A stretch of 64,000 nt of DNA from Hibiscus mutabilis (GCA_019671005.1 CM033721.1:52954364-53018363); one strand, 5' to 3'; numbered from the stretch's first letter, positions 1 to 10,643 are shown. Program-made: numbers and translations. The notes: generated by a model not told the origin, from the sequence alone.

Positions 1-33
1 TTGTTTCTTCCACCAATAGCTCTGATTACCATA
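1..33 (-). other. PBS and leader start of element M
   Basis: Read on the minus strand, the bases just outside the LTR are TATGGTAATCAGAGC. This resembles the primer-binding site complementary to plant initiator tRNA-Met (TGGTATCAGAGC) with one extra A. It places the internal region of M to the left, outside the window. The same form of site occurs in A1, A2, A3 and E. Confidence 0.7.
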
Positions 34-1589
34 TGATGTAATGGGCTTCTATGATGGTTCACGCCTTGCTTGGATGTTGAAGGCAACCCTTTTGATTGTT
101 GGATCTAGGAAGGAAGGAAGCAACCTGCAAAGTAAAGTAGGCTTTGAAATGGGATAGTTTGGAAGGTGATGTTTGTGGTGCGGAAGAATGAAGGAAATGG
201 GCAGTTTTGGTTAAGTGTTTTGGGCGAATGATGATGGTGGATATAGGTGATGGAAAAGGGTGAAGGATGAAGATAGTATCGTAAAGAAATGAAGGAAGAA
301 ACAAAGCTATATTAAAGCTTAGCCCCAGACCTTATATCATTCTTTAAGGGATGGTAGAAAGGACTTTGACCCTTAAGGTATATTAAACCTAAAGAACATG
401 AAGTATCAAGGTGAATAGAAGAGGGGTTGACGCCACAAGTACTAAGTACTTGATAAGTCGATAAAGTTCAATTAAGAACTAAAAGAGAGAAAATTCTCAC
501 AAGATAAATTTTTTAGAATGAATGAGATGTCTTACAAATGAAATGAAGTTGCCTATTTATAGTTTTCTAGGGGGTGTGCCGAATGGGCATGACGCAAGGG
601 GTATGTGGCTATTTGGCCATGTTCATGTCTCCCTCCAAAATGGTTGAGTCTCCCTCCAAATCCTTGTGCATCTATTCAAAAAGTTGCAACTTCTCGTATG
701 AAATTCCATCCTGCACTCCCTTCGTTAATCTGGACATATCTTGAGCTCCCAGATTGATGCGATTCAACATGCGTTGGAAAGCTAAGAGATAGGACAACAA
801 GTTTCATGAAGACTTCACAACTCAATTATTCTTGGATCATGCTCGAAAACGGCAAACAATCTAACTGACGTGATGAATCTGCCTAATGAAGAGTAATGCC
901 CCTTGAGTTGGTTGGAACTCTTCATTTTGGCACCAAACTCAGATTTCCCACCAAGGATGACTGGCCATGATGATTGGGAAGGAACATGCCCTTTGGTTCT
1001 GGAGCTAAGGTTGGTAGCTAGAGCTGAGATGAGCTGATTGAGCTAGGTGTGAGTTGGATTTGAGTTGAGCTAACTAGCTGAAGTTCTTAGCTCAATGTTG
1101 ACGTTGTTTTGAGCTATTTTGAGCTGTCCTTAGCTAGGTGAGCTAGTCCTTAAGCTTATGAGCTCCCTTTGCATGCTTCTCTAGGTCCTTGAGCTACCTT
1201 TGGACTCCGTGAGCTAATCCAAGCTGAATGGAATGTTCTTGAGCTAATTCAAGCTAAATTTGGATTGCACGAGCTAAATTGAGCTACCATTGGTTGTTTC
1301 CTTTACTCATGCCCTGTATAATTCAAATAAACAATGGAATTAGATGCATGAATTAAACATAAGATGCAATATGATTAGACATGCTAAAATGAACTTAGAA
1401 ATAGATATAAAGATGTGGACTAAGATGACGCATCACATATCAATATGCAAAAGCATGCGTATAATATATAATGCATAAATAAGGTAATAGAAGATACAGT
1501 AAGGTAGAACTCCCTAAGAATCAGTCTCAAAGCCCTTCAACGGTGTGAACCAATCATGGAGAAAGTTGTTGTTGATTAGGATTGCATCA
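34..1589 (-). repeat. 5' LTR of element M (family G), minus orientation
   Basis: On the minus strand the LTR starts TGATGCAATCC (at 1589) and ends ACATCA (at 34), next to a PBS. It resembles LTRs G1, H and G4: the start matches G1, and 1000-1290 holds a TGAGCT-rich array like those of the other LTRs. No coding sequence is seen; a short minus-strand frame at 59-304 is not like any known protein. The LTR abuts the end of a plus-strand element at 1590, so M appears to have inserted near the 3' end of that element's pol. The left TSD lies outside the window. Confidence 0.75.
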
Positions 1590-2482
1590 AATCGCCAAAA
1601 ATAAGGGGGGTGATGTGATCCAAATCAGCACCACCCTTCTACATGATTTGTTTACACTATTAAAGGACTTCAAAACTGATTCTAAGGGAGTTCTTTCTTA
1701 CTTCATTCGTTATTACCTTATTTGTGCTTTATTTAAATCATATGGATGCATTCACATCCTATGATATGCATATTATATGGCTTTTCATACATAGCATATG
1801 ATCCACGTCTTTATACGTAGTTAAATCATGCATGCCAACCTAATTAATAAACCACATTTTTCTTTAATGTTCATATGCATTTTAGTCATTTTATTTATGC
1901 ATCCTTTAGCTAAACATGAATTAAACATAAGATGCAATATGATTAGACATGCTAAAATGAACTTAGAAATAGATATAAAGATGTAGACTAAGATGACGCT
2001 TCACATATCAATATGCAAAAGCATACGTATAATATATAATGCATAAATGAGGTACTAGAAGATAAAGTAAGGTAGAACTCCCTTAGAATCAGCCTCAAAG
2101 CCCTTTAACGGTGTGAATAATTCATGGAGAAAGTTGGTGCTGATTAGGATTGCATCAAATCGCCAAAAATAAGGGGGTGATGTGATCCAAATCAGCACCA
2201 CCCTTCTACATGATTTGTTTACACTATTGAAGGACTTCAAGACTGATTCTAAGGGATTTCTTCCTTACTTCATTCGTTATTACCTTATTTATGCTTTATT
2301 TAATATCATATGCATGCATTCACATCCTATGATATGTGTGTTATATGGTTTTTCATGCATGGCATATGATCCACATCTTTATACATAGTTAAATCATGCA
2401 TGCCAAGCTATTAATACACCACATTTTTCTTTAATGTTCATATGCATTTTAGTCCTTTTATCCTTTAGCTTAACATGCATTT
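1347..2482. repeat. tandem duplication, 568-bp period, across an inverted LTR junction
   Basis: Unit 1 (about 1347-1914) and unit 2 (about 1915-2482) are near-identical with an offset of 568 bases. Each unit contains the start of a minus-oriented family-G LTR, then about 20 bases ending in a G-run polypurine tract, then the start of a plus-oriented LTR (1611 and 2178). Each unit is therefore itself a large imperfect palindrome. The duplication must postdate the formation of the inverted junction. Confidence 0.85.
1590..1610 (+). other. pol end and polypurine tract of the plus-strand G1 element
   Basis: The 21 bases end AAAAATAAGGGGGG, a polypurine tract placed directly before TGATGTGATCC, the LTR start. 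The bases before it match the end of the coding segment at about 28655-28680 (ACAAATTGCC there, AAATCGCC here). This is the last piece of a plus-oriented element interrupted by M. A second copy is at 2158-2177 because of the duplication. Confidence 0.65.
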
Positions 2483-3602
2483 CAGTCCCTATACTTATAA
2501 TCTGTTTGTATGCATCTATTAGTTTCATTACATTTACTTATGATATTTGGTGTTTTCTTTGCAGGACATATAAACCACATAACAAGGATTTAGAGGGTAG
2601 CTCGGCATCAGCTCATTTGGGTCACAATTAGCTCAAAATAGCTCAGAAGTGAATCAAGGCAAGGCAAGCTTCAAATCAGCTCCTAATCACTCCAATATCT
2701 TGAGAAAGACTCTATGACACTAAAGGGGAAGCTCACCTAAGCTAGAGGCAGCTCGGATTAGCTCAACACAGCTCCAAAGTTTAGCTAGCTCAACCAGCTA
2801 GCTAGCTTAGCTCAAATCAGCTCATGCCTAGCTCGAGGAGCTCATCTCAGCTCAACCTATCACTCCTAGCTCAACACCTGAAGGGTCATGTCCCTTCTTA
2901 AGGGACACAACCGACCAGCCTTGGAGGGAGATGCTTGGCGCCAAGTTTTGGAGGGTGAAATGGGTGGCAAAGCTTGGAGCGAGGCACAACTTTGGCCGAA
3001 ACATCACCAACCCCTTGTCGAACCATCACAAGCCCTATACATGCCCATTCGGCTAACCATTCACCCTTGTAATGTGTCTATTCGGCCACCCCTAGAAAAT
3101 TATAAATAGGAGATCGATTTCATTTTGTAAACACACAATTCTTATCAATTAAATTACTTGGTGAGTTATTCTCTCAAACTTGTTCTTTTTAGAACTTCTT
3201 GACTTATCAAACCTATCTTGGTTTGTGGCGTCACCTACCTTTCCTTTTTGATACTTCAGATTGTTGGTTATTCTTAACCTTCGGTCTAAGTCACCCTACC
3301 ACTCAAAGTTATTTCTATAAGAAATGGGATTATACTTTCAGTATAGTTTCTTTCTTGAAACCTTTGAATACTATACATCTTCCATCCTATCTTTTCCATT
3401 TCATTTCCTTGTTTCCATTTCCATCCTTTTCATCCCTTTCTTAAACACCACGCTATCATACTTTCACACCCTACTCTGTTCATCATCATTTCTTTTCAAT
3501 TTCATCAAGAATACATTCGAAGGATCAAAGCTTGCTTGCATTCACGATTGGGACAATCAAAGCTTTTCTCAACAACTACAATTGGAGAGTTGGAGCGTAT
3601 CA
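2178..3602 (+). repeat. LTR G1 (family G), plus orientation
   Basis: Starts TGATGTGATCC after a polypurine tract and ends GCGTATCA. It holds a long AGCTCA-rich array at about 2615-2880 and a TATA box at 3101. The right flank is the leader of H in minus orientation, not a PBS, so G1 behaves as a 3' LTR inserted into H. The 5-bp right flank is AGATG; the matching left TSD would lie beyond the window. Short frames inside are chance frames. Confidence 0.75.
3101..3108 (+). promoter_or_regulatory. TATA box of LTR G1
   Basis: TATAAATA lies about 500 bases before the LTR end. The same element is at 38247-38254 in the 5' LTR of E, in the same sequence context (a CCCCT-type stretch just upstream). 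Conservation at the same place in two LTRs supports a pol II core promoter. Confidence 0.55.
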
Positions 3603-4063
3603 AGATGTCACTCAGTTCACTCGTGTTTTACTCTGGAAATTAGGCCTTTACTTCCCCTTCTGTGCTCACAACTCTCTACCTTTTACCACTCAATCTCTCG
3701 ATACAAGTTCTTGAAAGAATTTACTTAAAACCTGTCAAGCCTTTTGAATTATATGGCGTTTGAGCTGCAAATGACTGTTAGGCTAGAAAAATGGAAAGAA
3801 AATAAAGGTAAATGAAAGGAAATAGGCTTAAAGGACTGAAATTAAATAAAGGAAAGAAAAAAGAATGGAGGAAGGAATGAAATAAGAAGAAAAACAGCAT
3901 CGTTACCACAAAACTTGCTTACAACTCGATTGTGAACAATCAAACTTGAGGAACTTCTCTGAGTTGGTTGCTTGCTTGGTTTGCTTTGGCTTCACCACCT
4001 TTGTGTTTCTTCTGATTTTTGTTTCTTTTTCTTTTCTTTTCTTTTTTTATACTATTCAAATTC
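3603..4063 (-). mobile_element. leader fragment of element H (family G), minus orientation
   Basis: This is the reverse complement of the untranslated leader of E (about 38866-39310), including the stretch with the GAGTGACATCTT motif and the AG-rich segment. It ends at about 4063 on sequence equal to E 38870-38880, only about 110 bases from the PBS. Element T follows. The rest of the H leader, the PBS and the last bases of its LTR are missing, and H resumes inside its LTR at 26590. Confidence 0.7.
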
Positions 4064-4658
4064 AGCTTAGCTTCTGTAGCGATTGCCTGGTTCACCAGAT
4101 CTTGGAAGTCGATAATTTTGAGAGCCGTAAACATGGGACTTAGTTCATCATTTAACCCCTCGGTAAACATTATGCACTTATCCTCTTCTTTCTTGATATA
4201 CTCTGACCCCGTATTTGCAATACTTACAAAAATCACTAACATATTGCTCAATTGACCTCCCCCTACTTCAGATACAAGAAACATTTTCTTCTTTCGGCTA
4301 GGTATTGCTCACTAACATACTTCTTTCTAAACTCTTTCGAGAAGAAATCCCATGTGACTGCCTCCTTCAGAACTGTAAGAGTCGTAGTCTCCCACCAACT
4401 CAAAGCTTCATCTGCTAATAAAGCTTCAGCACATTCTAACTTGTGTTCATCTGAACACATGAGTTGTTTGGTTAGAATCCTGACGGTAGTTTCTAACCAA
4501 TACTCAGCCGCCTTAGGGTTCTCCTCATTTGATCCTGCAAAGGCATAGGCTCGATGTTGAACCAAATTATCAATTGGAGCCTTGGTTTGGGTCACTACAG
4601 GTACATGAGGGTCACTTTGTTTCAGATTGGTAACTAATTGATTGAATACTTCAGTCAT
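4064..4658 (-). pseudogene. gag: T1 gag remnant (Tekay/Del-like)
   Basis: Minus-strand capsid-type gag. It begins MTEVFNQLV at 4658 and contains a retrotransposon gag core (EALLADEALSWWETT, then FFSKEFRKKYVSEQYLAERR). The frame is open for 131 residues to 4263, then carries stops and shifts. Sequence beyond (to 4064) matches T2 gag at 22840-23015. It is cut at 4064 by the junction with the H leader, so the nucleocapsid and all of pol are absent. A frame at 3940-4284 that joins gag residues to lysine-rich residues is an artefact of this junction. The family normally forms the virus-like particle that packages element RNA. Confidence 0.85.
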
Positions 4659-4951
4659 ACTAAGAAGACATTCTTTTGGGTTTGATTCATTTGGGGGGCC
4701 TCAGGCTATGGTTCTACAGCCTTCTGGGGATTTGATTGATCTTGATTCAATCTAACACTTCCTCCTTCGTTGGAGGAACCAGCCGGGCTATTTCCATCCC
4801 GGGCCAGATGTGTTTCGGACATCTGAAATAATCATTTAAGGGAGGCTTAATCAAACAAAGTCACAGGCATACATAGTATTTGACTCCTATGTGGAACAAC
4901 CTACATTGATTTAGTCTAAGGATCGACTAAACCTTAGTTTTGATACCAAAT
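4659..4951 (-). other. T1 leader and PBS
   Basis: Untranslated stretch between the gag start and the LTR. The PBS at about 4933-4948 reads TTGGTATCAAAAC on the minus strand, a mutated match to initiator tRNA-Met. The equivalent T2 region is 23427-23720 and has the intact TGGTATCAGAGC. Confidence 0.75.
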
Positions 4952-6151
4952 TTTAACATCCTAAAGTGACCTTAGGAAAAACATGCATTCAACAAGAGAT
5001 GAAATACAAACATTTAAATAAGTTAACTCAAAGAAGCATCCAATTAGTTTAGATCCTTTCTTGAAAGGTAAGCATACAATCGAACAACACAAGAAGCACA
5101 TGACTTAGAAACGAATCATGCTAAGGAACTAAAATATAACTAGATGACCCTTCCTAATCCTTTTTAACACAGCCTTAACTCATCACCCTTCTCTTAAAAC
5201 ATGCATGATCCTATGTAACACATTTTGATCTAATATTTAGACTCTAACAGTCCTGAATTCACTATTAAAATAGGGCAGTTCCAGTTCTAGTTAAAATATA
5301 CATATTCGAGTTCGAATTGATCATTTAAAACCTACTAAACATGCATGTGCATTCTGTTTACCACGGACACCAAATTGGGCCATCATTCCAATCCAATTAG
5401 ATAATTTTAAAGAGATGAATTTTAATCAGATTCCTCCTAAGGACGCAATCTCAAATCATTCGAATAGTTTTGCAACAATTAGGTGACCACAATTTCACGT
5501 TTTTGTTCAATCAAATTCTGAAATCTCAAGAACATTTTTACATGTATCTTCTAACCTCACAATTCTAATGACATCATTCATGCTATAAGCTAAACTACTC
5601 AATTAAAAGGTGCATTCGTTAAAATATCTCTTAATTGAACATTCAAATCATCAAGCTTTCAAAATTGCAAGGTTTCGAACTATCATCCATCAGCAAGACG
5701 ATTTGTAACTACTTAACAATCAATCAACAATTCTTGAGGAGAAGGATATCACTTACCTTCTCTACATTTGCAAGACAAGATTGAATCGACTCTAATCTAC
5801 CCTTCAAGAACCGATCTTTGTTTTAAGTAAAGTTCTCCCTTCCTAATTTTCCCTCTCACTCTAGTTTTCGGCGAACAAGAATGAAGATGAAGGCTATTAT
5901 TTGTTTGTTTCCCAACAGCCGATTCAATTAGGGGAGGAAGACATGTGGATTGTCCACAAGGTCTTCAAAAATTGGCATGCAATACTTAAGTTTTAAAACT
6001 TAAGTTTTTTAGTCTAATTTACAATTAAATCTTTAAACTCTTTATTCTTCGATTGAGACCCTAAAATCCTTTAATAATTTAAATATCCCAATTGAACTAC
6101 AATTCAAATTAAAACAATACATCCTCCTAAGCCATGTTATGAGATATCACA
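4952..6151 (-). repeat. LTR shared by T1 and T2
   Basis: A 1200-bp LTR bounded by TTTAACATCC (TGTAACATCC in T2) at the low end and GATATCACA at the high end. On its low side lie the PBS and gag of T1; on its high side lie a polypurine tract and the chromodomain end of T2. It is thus both the 5' LTR of T1 and the 3' LTR of T2. It matches the outer parts of 23721-26589. No coding sequence is seen. Confidence 0.85.
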
Positions 6152-6162
6152 ATTCCTTCCCC

Positions 6163-6887
6163 TTAAGAAAATTTGTCCCCGAATTTACCTGAAGCAAACA
6201 AGTGAGGATACTGCTTTCTCATGGCTGATTCTGATTCCCATGTGGCTTCTTGTATACCATGATTTTTCCAGAGGACTTTAACAAGAGATATAGTTCTATT
6301 TCGAATCCTTCTATTCTCTTGATCAATGATTTGAATAGGTTCTTCATCATACGTCATATTGGGATTCAATTCTACTTCATCAGGCTCGAGAACATGAGAT
6401 GGATCAGACAGGTAACTACGCAGCATTGACACATGAAATACATTGTGTATTTTATTGAATTCTTCTGGTAAGGCCAAACGATAAGCAATAGGGCCTATCT
6501 TTCCTATTATTTCGAATGGACCAATAAAATGGGAACTGAGTTTTCCCTTTTTACCAAATCTGAACACCTTTTTCCACGGTGATACTTTAAGAAACACTCT
6601 GTCTCCCGCCTAATATTGAACATCCTTTCTCTTACGATCAGCGTAAGCTTTTTGCCGATCAAAAGCTACTTTTAATCGACTGCAAATAATTTGTATTTGT
6701 TCTTTTGTTTCACGAAGTAGTTCCGATCCCAAAGCTTTGTTCTCTCCCAACTCTGACCAACATAGGGGTGTTCTACATTTTCTCCCATAAAGAGCTTTAA
6801 AGGGTGCCATTCGAATAGAAGATTGGTGGCTATTATTGTAGGAGAATTCGGCTAAGGGCAAAATTTCCTCCCAATTCTTATCGAAAT
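6163..6887 (-). pseudogene. pol: T2 integrase C-terminus and chromodomain
   Basis: Minus-strand end of a Ty3/gypsy polyprotein. The upstream part (6610-6861) has the integrase motif AEFSYNNSHQSSI and the APFKALYGRKCRTP box. After one in-frame stop at 6610-6612 the frame continues (MFLKVSPWKK, GPFEIIGKIGPIAYRLALP) through the GPY/F-type module into a chromodomain, VLWKNHGIQEATWE, near the end. A C-terminal chromodomain after this module marks chromoviruses, and this arrangement suggests Tekay/Del. Integrase joins element cDNA to nuclear DNA and the chromodomain guides it to chromatin marks. The gene is split at 6887 by A1 and resumes at 21895. Confidence 0.9.
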
Positions 6888-7885
6888 TGATGTGAGCACA
6901 TCAACACCATCTGATCCAGAGGTCATGCCAACAGGACCTATTACTCTATCTAAGGCTAAGTTATTCAGGGAAGTTCTTTCACTTAAATGCATTGAAGCTT
7001 CCAACTTATTTCTCAATGATTCAACCTTAAATAATAAGTTCTTCAATGTGTTACATGGTGATATGTGACATATTAAGTACTTAAACTTAGTATATATTTA
7101 TATGCATATTATTTACTAAGTTAAGTGTGTTTATATTATGTTTTCCAATATTTATATGTGTTTATTTTGTTTTTACAGCAGCACAATAAAACGTGGCAGC
7201 TAAGGACTTTCCAACAAGCTCGATTGAAGCTCATAAATACATGTGTAGCTCAACTCAGCTCAAAACAGCCCACAAGCATGTTTTTCAGCTTGTTTCAGCT
7301 TCAACACTCCAAATCAACTCAATTCAGCACAACTAAAGATTAACTAGCTCACCTTCAGCTCTAGTAGCTCAACTCCAGCTAATGAGTCCAAGGGTAGCTC
7401 AAACTTGGAGGGACATGTGCCTACACCTAGGAGAGTGTCCTACAGCAAGGTGCATCTTCTAGAAGCTTCAGCAAGCTCCAGCAAGCTTCCCCACACATGG
7501 TAGCCTTGGCACACATGTGTGTGCATGCTTGGCAGATTTGAACACCTTTTCCCTCCTTTTCTACATGGCCAACCATAACGACAAGAGGTTTCTTGTTTGA
7601 ATTTTGAACATTTCACATGTGCACAATGTTCATAATTCAGATTTCCCTCTCCCTTAGGCGCCACTTTAAAGGCTGATCTGATTTTGATTTTTAAACACTT
7701 CAAAAATCAACCTTTAGATCATTTTAAATTATCAACTTCCTATATGCCACCCTTAGATTAGAATAGGTAGTTTCTATTTAAATTTTAAAGCATTCTGATT
7801 TCCCTCTTTCATTTCTTTATATATACTACATAAAACGATGTAAAAACGAGCATTACATGAAATCAAATTACATTGTGAGAATTTC

Positions 7886-8793
7886 TGATACGAGCATGAG
7901 AGGGGTCAAAATAATCATCTTGGAAAAGAAGTTGAAACTGCTTTGCAAGTCAGAAACATCAGTCAACTTGCGATGCATTTTTGGATGGGATCCAGGCATT
8001 TATGGGTTAACATGTCTTCTTAAAACTTGTCCGCCCGCAAATTAGCTTTCCAACGCATCTTGAAACACCTCAATCGGACATCTGGATCTCAAGATACGTC
8101 TATTTTAACGAAGACAACACATGCAGAAAATCTTATACGAGATTAATACGGGATTTTTGGATAATTTCGAATTTTCAAGATTTTATTTGATTATTTGTAA
8201 TTTAAATCAACATAGGATTCTGCAATATCTATTATGATCAGATTTATTTAATTAGGATTTTATTTTTAGCATTTATTTATTATTAGAAGTTACTTATCTA
8301 ATTAGGAGATTAGATTTTAGCATTTATTTATTGTATTTAATTCCTAAGTTTAGTAGGATTAAAACTTCTCCATGGCCTATATAAAGGAGGCTTCACCCAC
8401 ATTGTAATTCAGATTTCATTGATTAGTAAAAAGTTCTCTTTGGAGATTTTAATATTCTTTGAGTTTGCAAGTGTTCAGTAAACTTGTCTAGAAGCCATCT
8501 TCAATATAAGATCATTGAGTTCTTGTGAGGGAGATCATCTTCACACTCATGCTTGCCTAGGTAATTGCATCTAGGAGGGTGGGTTAGAGCCGCTTGAGGT
8601 TGTTTGCTTAGATAATTGCGTCCAAGAGGGTGCCGAGGACAAAACAACAACTATCAATTCATCACGCCATCTCCACATATTCAAGCTTTCCTCCATTGAC
8701 GGCGCCACCATAAGCAAATCTGAATTTTTAGATTTGTTCTTTATTTTGGTTTGTTTTGTTTTTCTCTTTATTCGAATTTGCGCTACTCTATCA
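7886..8793 (+). repeat. D1 5' LTR
   Basis: 908 bp, TGATACGAGC to CTCTATCA, directly before the PBS. Very close to the right LTR at 9442-10346; differences are scattered substitutions. The first 160 bases repeat the coding tail found at the end of the D frame. A TATA box is at 8378. Confidence 0.9.
8378..8385 (+). promoter_or_regulatory. TATA box of D1 5' LTR
   Basis: TATATAAA after a CCATGGCC stretch and followed by GGAGG. The same block occurs in the right LTR (about 9930) and, on the minus strand, in the D2 and B2 LTRs. Position mid-LTR and conservation across copies support a core promoter. Confidence 0.6.
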
Positions 8794-8823
8794 TTTGGTA
8801 TCGGATTCAGGTCGTTCTTGAGG

Positions 8824-9603
8824 ATGTCATTGAGCAACGTATTGGATTTTACCCTTTTGGGGACTCGATGTCATTATTGTTGTCGGCTAGATCATTCAGG
8901 GTATGATTGTCCAGATAAGTTTTATTTTCAAGAAAAAATTTTGAGAGATATGTTGTCTGAATTCATGTCTTCTAATGATATTAAAATTCGTGATCCGGAG
9001 CATGACCAAGAAATTTGTTCTTCTAAAGAACATGAGGTATACCATCGAGAGTTTAACCTTGCCTATTGATGAGGAAGAAATTATAAGTAGTGTGTTTGTT
9101 TCCAGTGACGAACCTACTATTACGATTCAAGATGATCATCAAACGACAAACACCGAAGAAGGTACCTTACAATCAAAAGGTATCATTGAATGTTTTCAGA
9201 ATTCTATTTATGCTTATTCCTCTTTTAGCATTAATAACAATTTTGAAGATGAGAATGAATTACTTTGCGACCAAAAGAACAATCGTGATGATCCCAATGA
9301 GAAGGAACTTGTAAATTACATTGCAAAAAGAGACTCTGCAAAAGGATCCTTCAAGACGTCTTCTCTTCTATGGTACTTTGATGAACTTACTCCATTTACC
9401 GATCTAGATTCGAGGGCTAATCTTTTTGATGAGTGGGGGAATGATACGAGCATGAGAGGGGTCAAAATAATCATCTTGGAAAAGAAATTGAAACTGCTTT
9501 GCAAGTCAGAAACATCAGTCAACTTGCAAAGCATTTTTGGATGGGATCCAGGCATTTATGGGTCAACATGTCTTCTTAAAACTTGTCCGCCTGCAAATTA
9601 GCT
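8824..9603 (+). pseudogene. D1 zinc-knuckle frame, frameshifted
   Basis: Starts MSLSNVLDFTLLG about 30 bases after the LTR. A CCHC knuckle follows at once (CHYCCRLDHSGYDC, spacing CX2CX4HX4C, near residues 16-29), then an acidic, low-complexity stretch (IDEEEIISS, SSDEPTI) and a tail LDSRANLFDEWGNDT. The frame crosses the polypurine tract into the 3' LTR and stops at about 9601. Relative to the intact D2 homologue the frame shifts near 9033, where GAGGTATACC replaces a GAAGACGATG-type stretch. A CCHC knuckle of this spacing is typical of retroelement nucleocapsid, which binds RNA. I infer a packaging or nucleic-acid role; nothing here shows an enzyme. Confidence 0.75.
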
Positions 9604-10346
9604 TTCCAACGCATCTTGAAACGCCTCAATCGGACATCTGGATCTCAAGATACGTCTATTTTAACGAAGACAACGCATGCAGAAATTCTTTTACGAGATT
9701 AATACGGGATTTTTGGATAATTACGAATTTTCAAGATTTTGTTTGATTATTTGTAATTTAAATCAACATAGGATTCTGCAATATCTATTAGGATCAGATT
9801 TATTTAATTAGGATTTTATTTTTAGCATTTATTTATTATTAGAAGTTACTTATCTAATTAGGATATTAGATTTTAGCATTTATTTATTGTATTTAATTCC
9901 TAAGTTTAGTAGGATTAAAACTTCTCCATGGCCTATATAAAGGAGGCTTCACCCACATTGTAATTCAGATTTCATTGATTAATAAAAAGTTTTCTTTGGA
10001 GATTTTAGTATTCTTTGAGTTTGCAAGTGTTCGGTAAACTTGTCTAGAAGCCATCTTCAACATAAGATCATCGAGTTCTTGTGAGGGAGATCATCTTCAC
10101 ACTCTTGTTTGCCTAGGTAATTGCATCTAGGAGGGTGGGTTAGAGCCGCTTGAGGTTGCTTGCTCAGATAATTGCGTCTAAGAGGGTGCCGAGGACAAAA
10201 CAACAACTATCAATTCATCACGCCATCTCTACATATTCAAGCTTTCCTCCATTGACGCCGCCACCATAAGCAAATCTGAATTTTTAGATTTGTTCTTTAT
10301 TTTGGTTTTTGTTTTTCTCTTTATTCGAATTTGCGCTACTCTATCA
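9442..10346 (+). repeat. D1 3' LTR
   Basis: 905 bp, follows the polypurine tract GAGTGGGGGAA and ends CTCTATCA before the TSD ATTTC. The start is coding for the D tail (residues after GNDT). Confidence 0.9.
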
Positions 10347-10643
10347 ATTTCTCTCAACTTGGTTCTTCATTGAACTTTTCAGACTTCTTCAGTTCTTGTG
10401 CTTGTGTTGTCTACAATTAGATAGTTTGGGTTCTTGGTTTTCTAATCAATGGGTCCAAGTCCTTCGAGCATTGAACGTATAAGGTTCGGGTTTATACACT
10501 TTATTTCATTTTCCAGCAAATGAAACCCTCTTTCTTCTTCAGACATCTTCTTTTGCAGCCACACTTCTACGCTGGAAATCTTACTTCGATCCTAGATCTG
10601 ACACAATCAATGGAGGCCTTCTTCAACGGGCAGCCTCGTAACA

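Larger units (their letters stand above)
7886..10346 (+). mobile_element. D1, short non-autonomous LTR element
   Basis: Complete element of 2461 bp with TSD ATTTC (7881-7885 and 10347-10351). The LTRs start TGATACGAGC and end CTCTATCA: left 7886-8793 (908 bp), right 9442-10346 (905 bp). The internal region is only 648 bp. It holds a PBS (8794, TTTGGTATCGGATTC), one zinc-knuckle frame and a polypurine tract (9431-9441, GAGTGGGGGAA). There is no protease, RT or integrase, so it can move only with enzymes from another element. Confidence 0.92.
6888..10643 (+). repeat. A1 5' LTR, interrupted by D1
   Basis: About 1.29 kb once D1 and one TSD copy are removed. It starts TGATGTGAGC and ends CTCGTAACA directly before the PBS. 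The first 140 bases encode, out of frame with pol, a GPITLSK-type motif. An AGCTCA-rich array lies at 7220-7390. A TATATA stretch at 7818 may be the core promoter; D1 sits 60 bases downstream of it and would interrupt any transcript. Compared with the 3' LTR it lacks roughly 170 bases near 10510-10550. Confidence 0.88.

Noticed and set aside
2615..2880. AGCTCA arrays as satellite DNA or CRISPR-like repeats
   Set aside because: Units are short, degenerate, without spacers and confined to LTRs, so they are treated as LTR parts.
3940..4284. 114-residue minus-strand frame ending in a lysine-rich segment
   Set aside because: It joins T1 gag to the reversed leader of H across the junction near 4063. 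No homologue would have both parts.
8824..9603. D frame as a host CCHC zinc-finger gene
   Set aside because: It lies between LTRs with PBS and polypurine tract, is present twice with TSDs, and ends inside the LTR.
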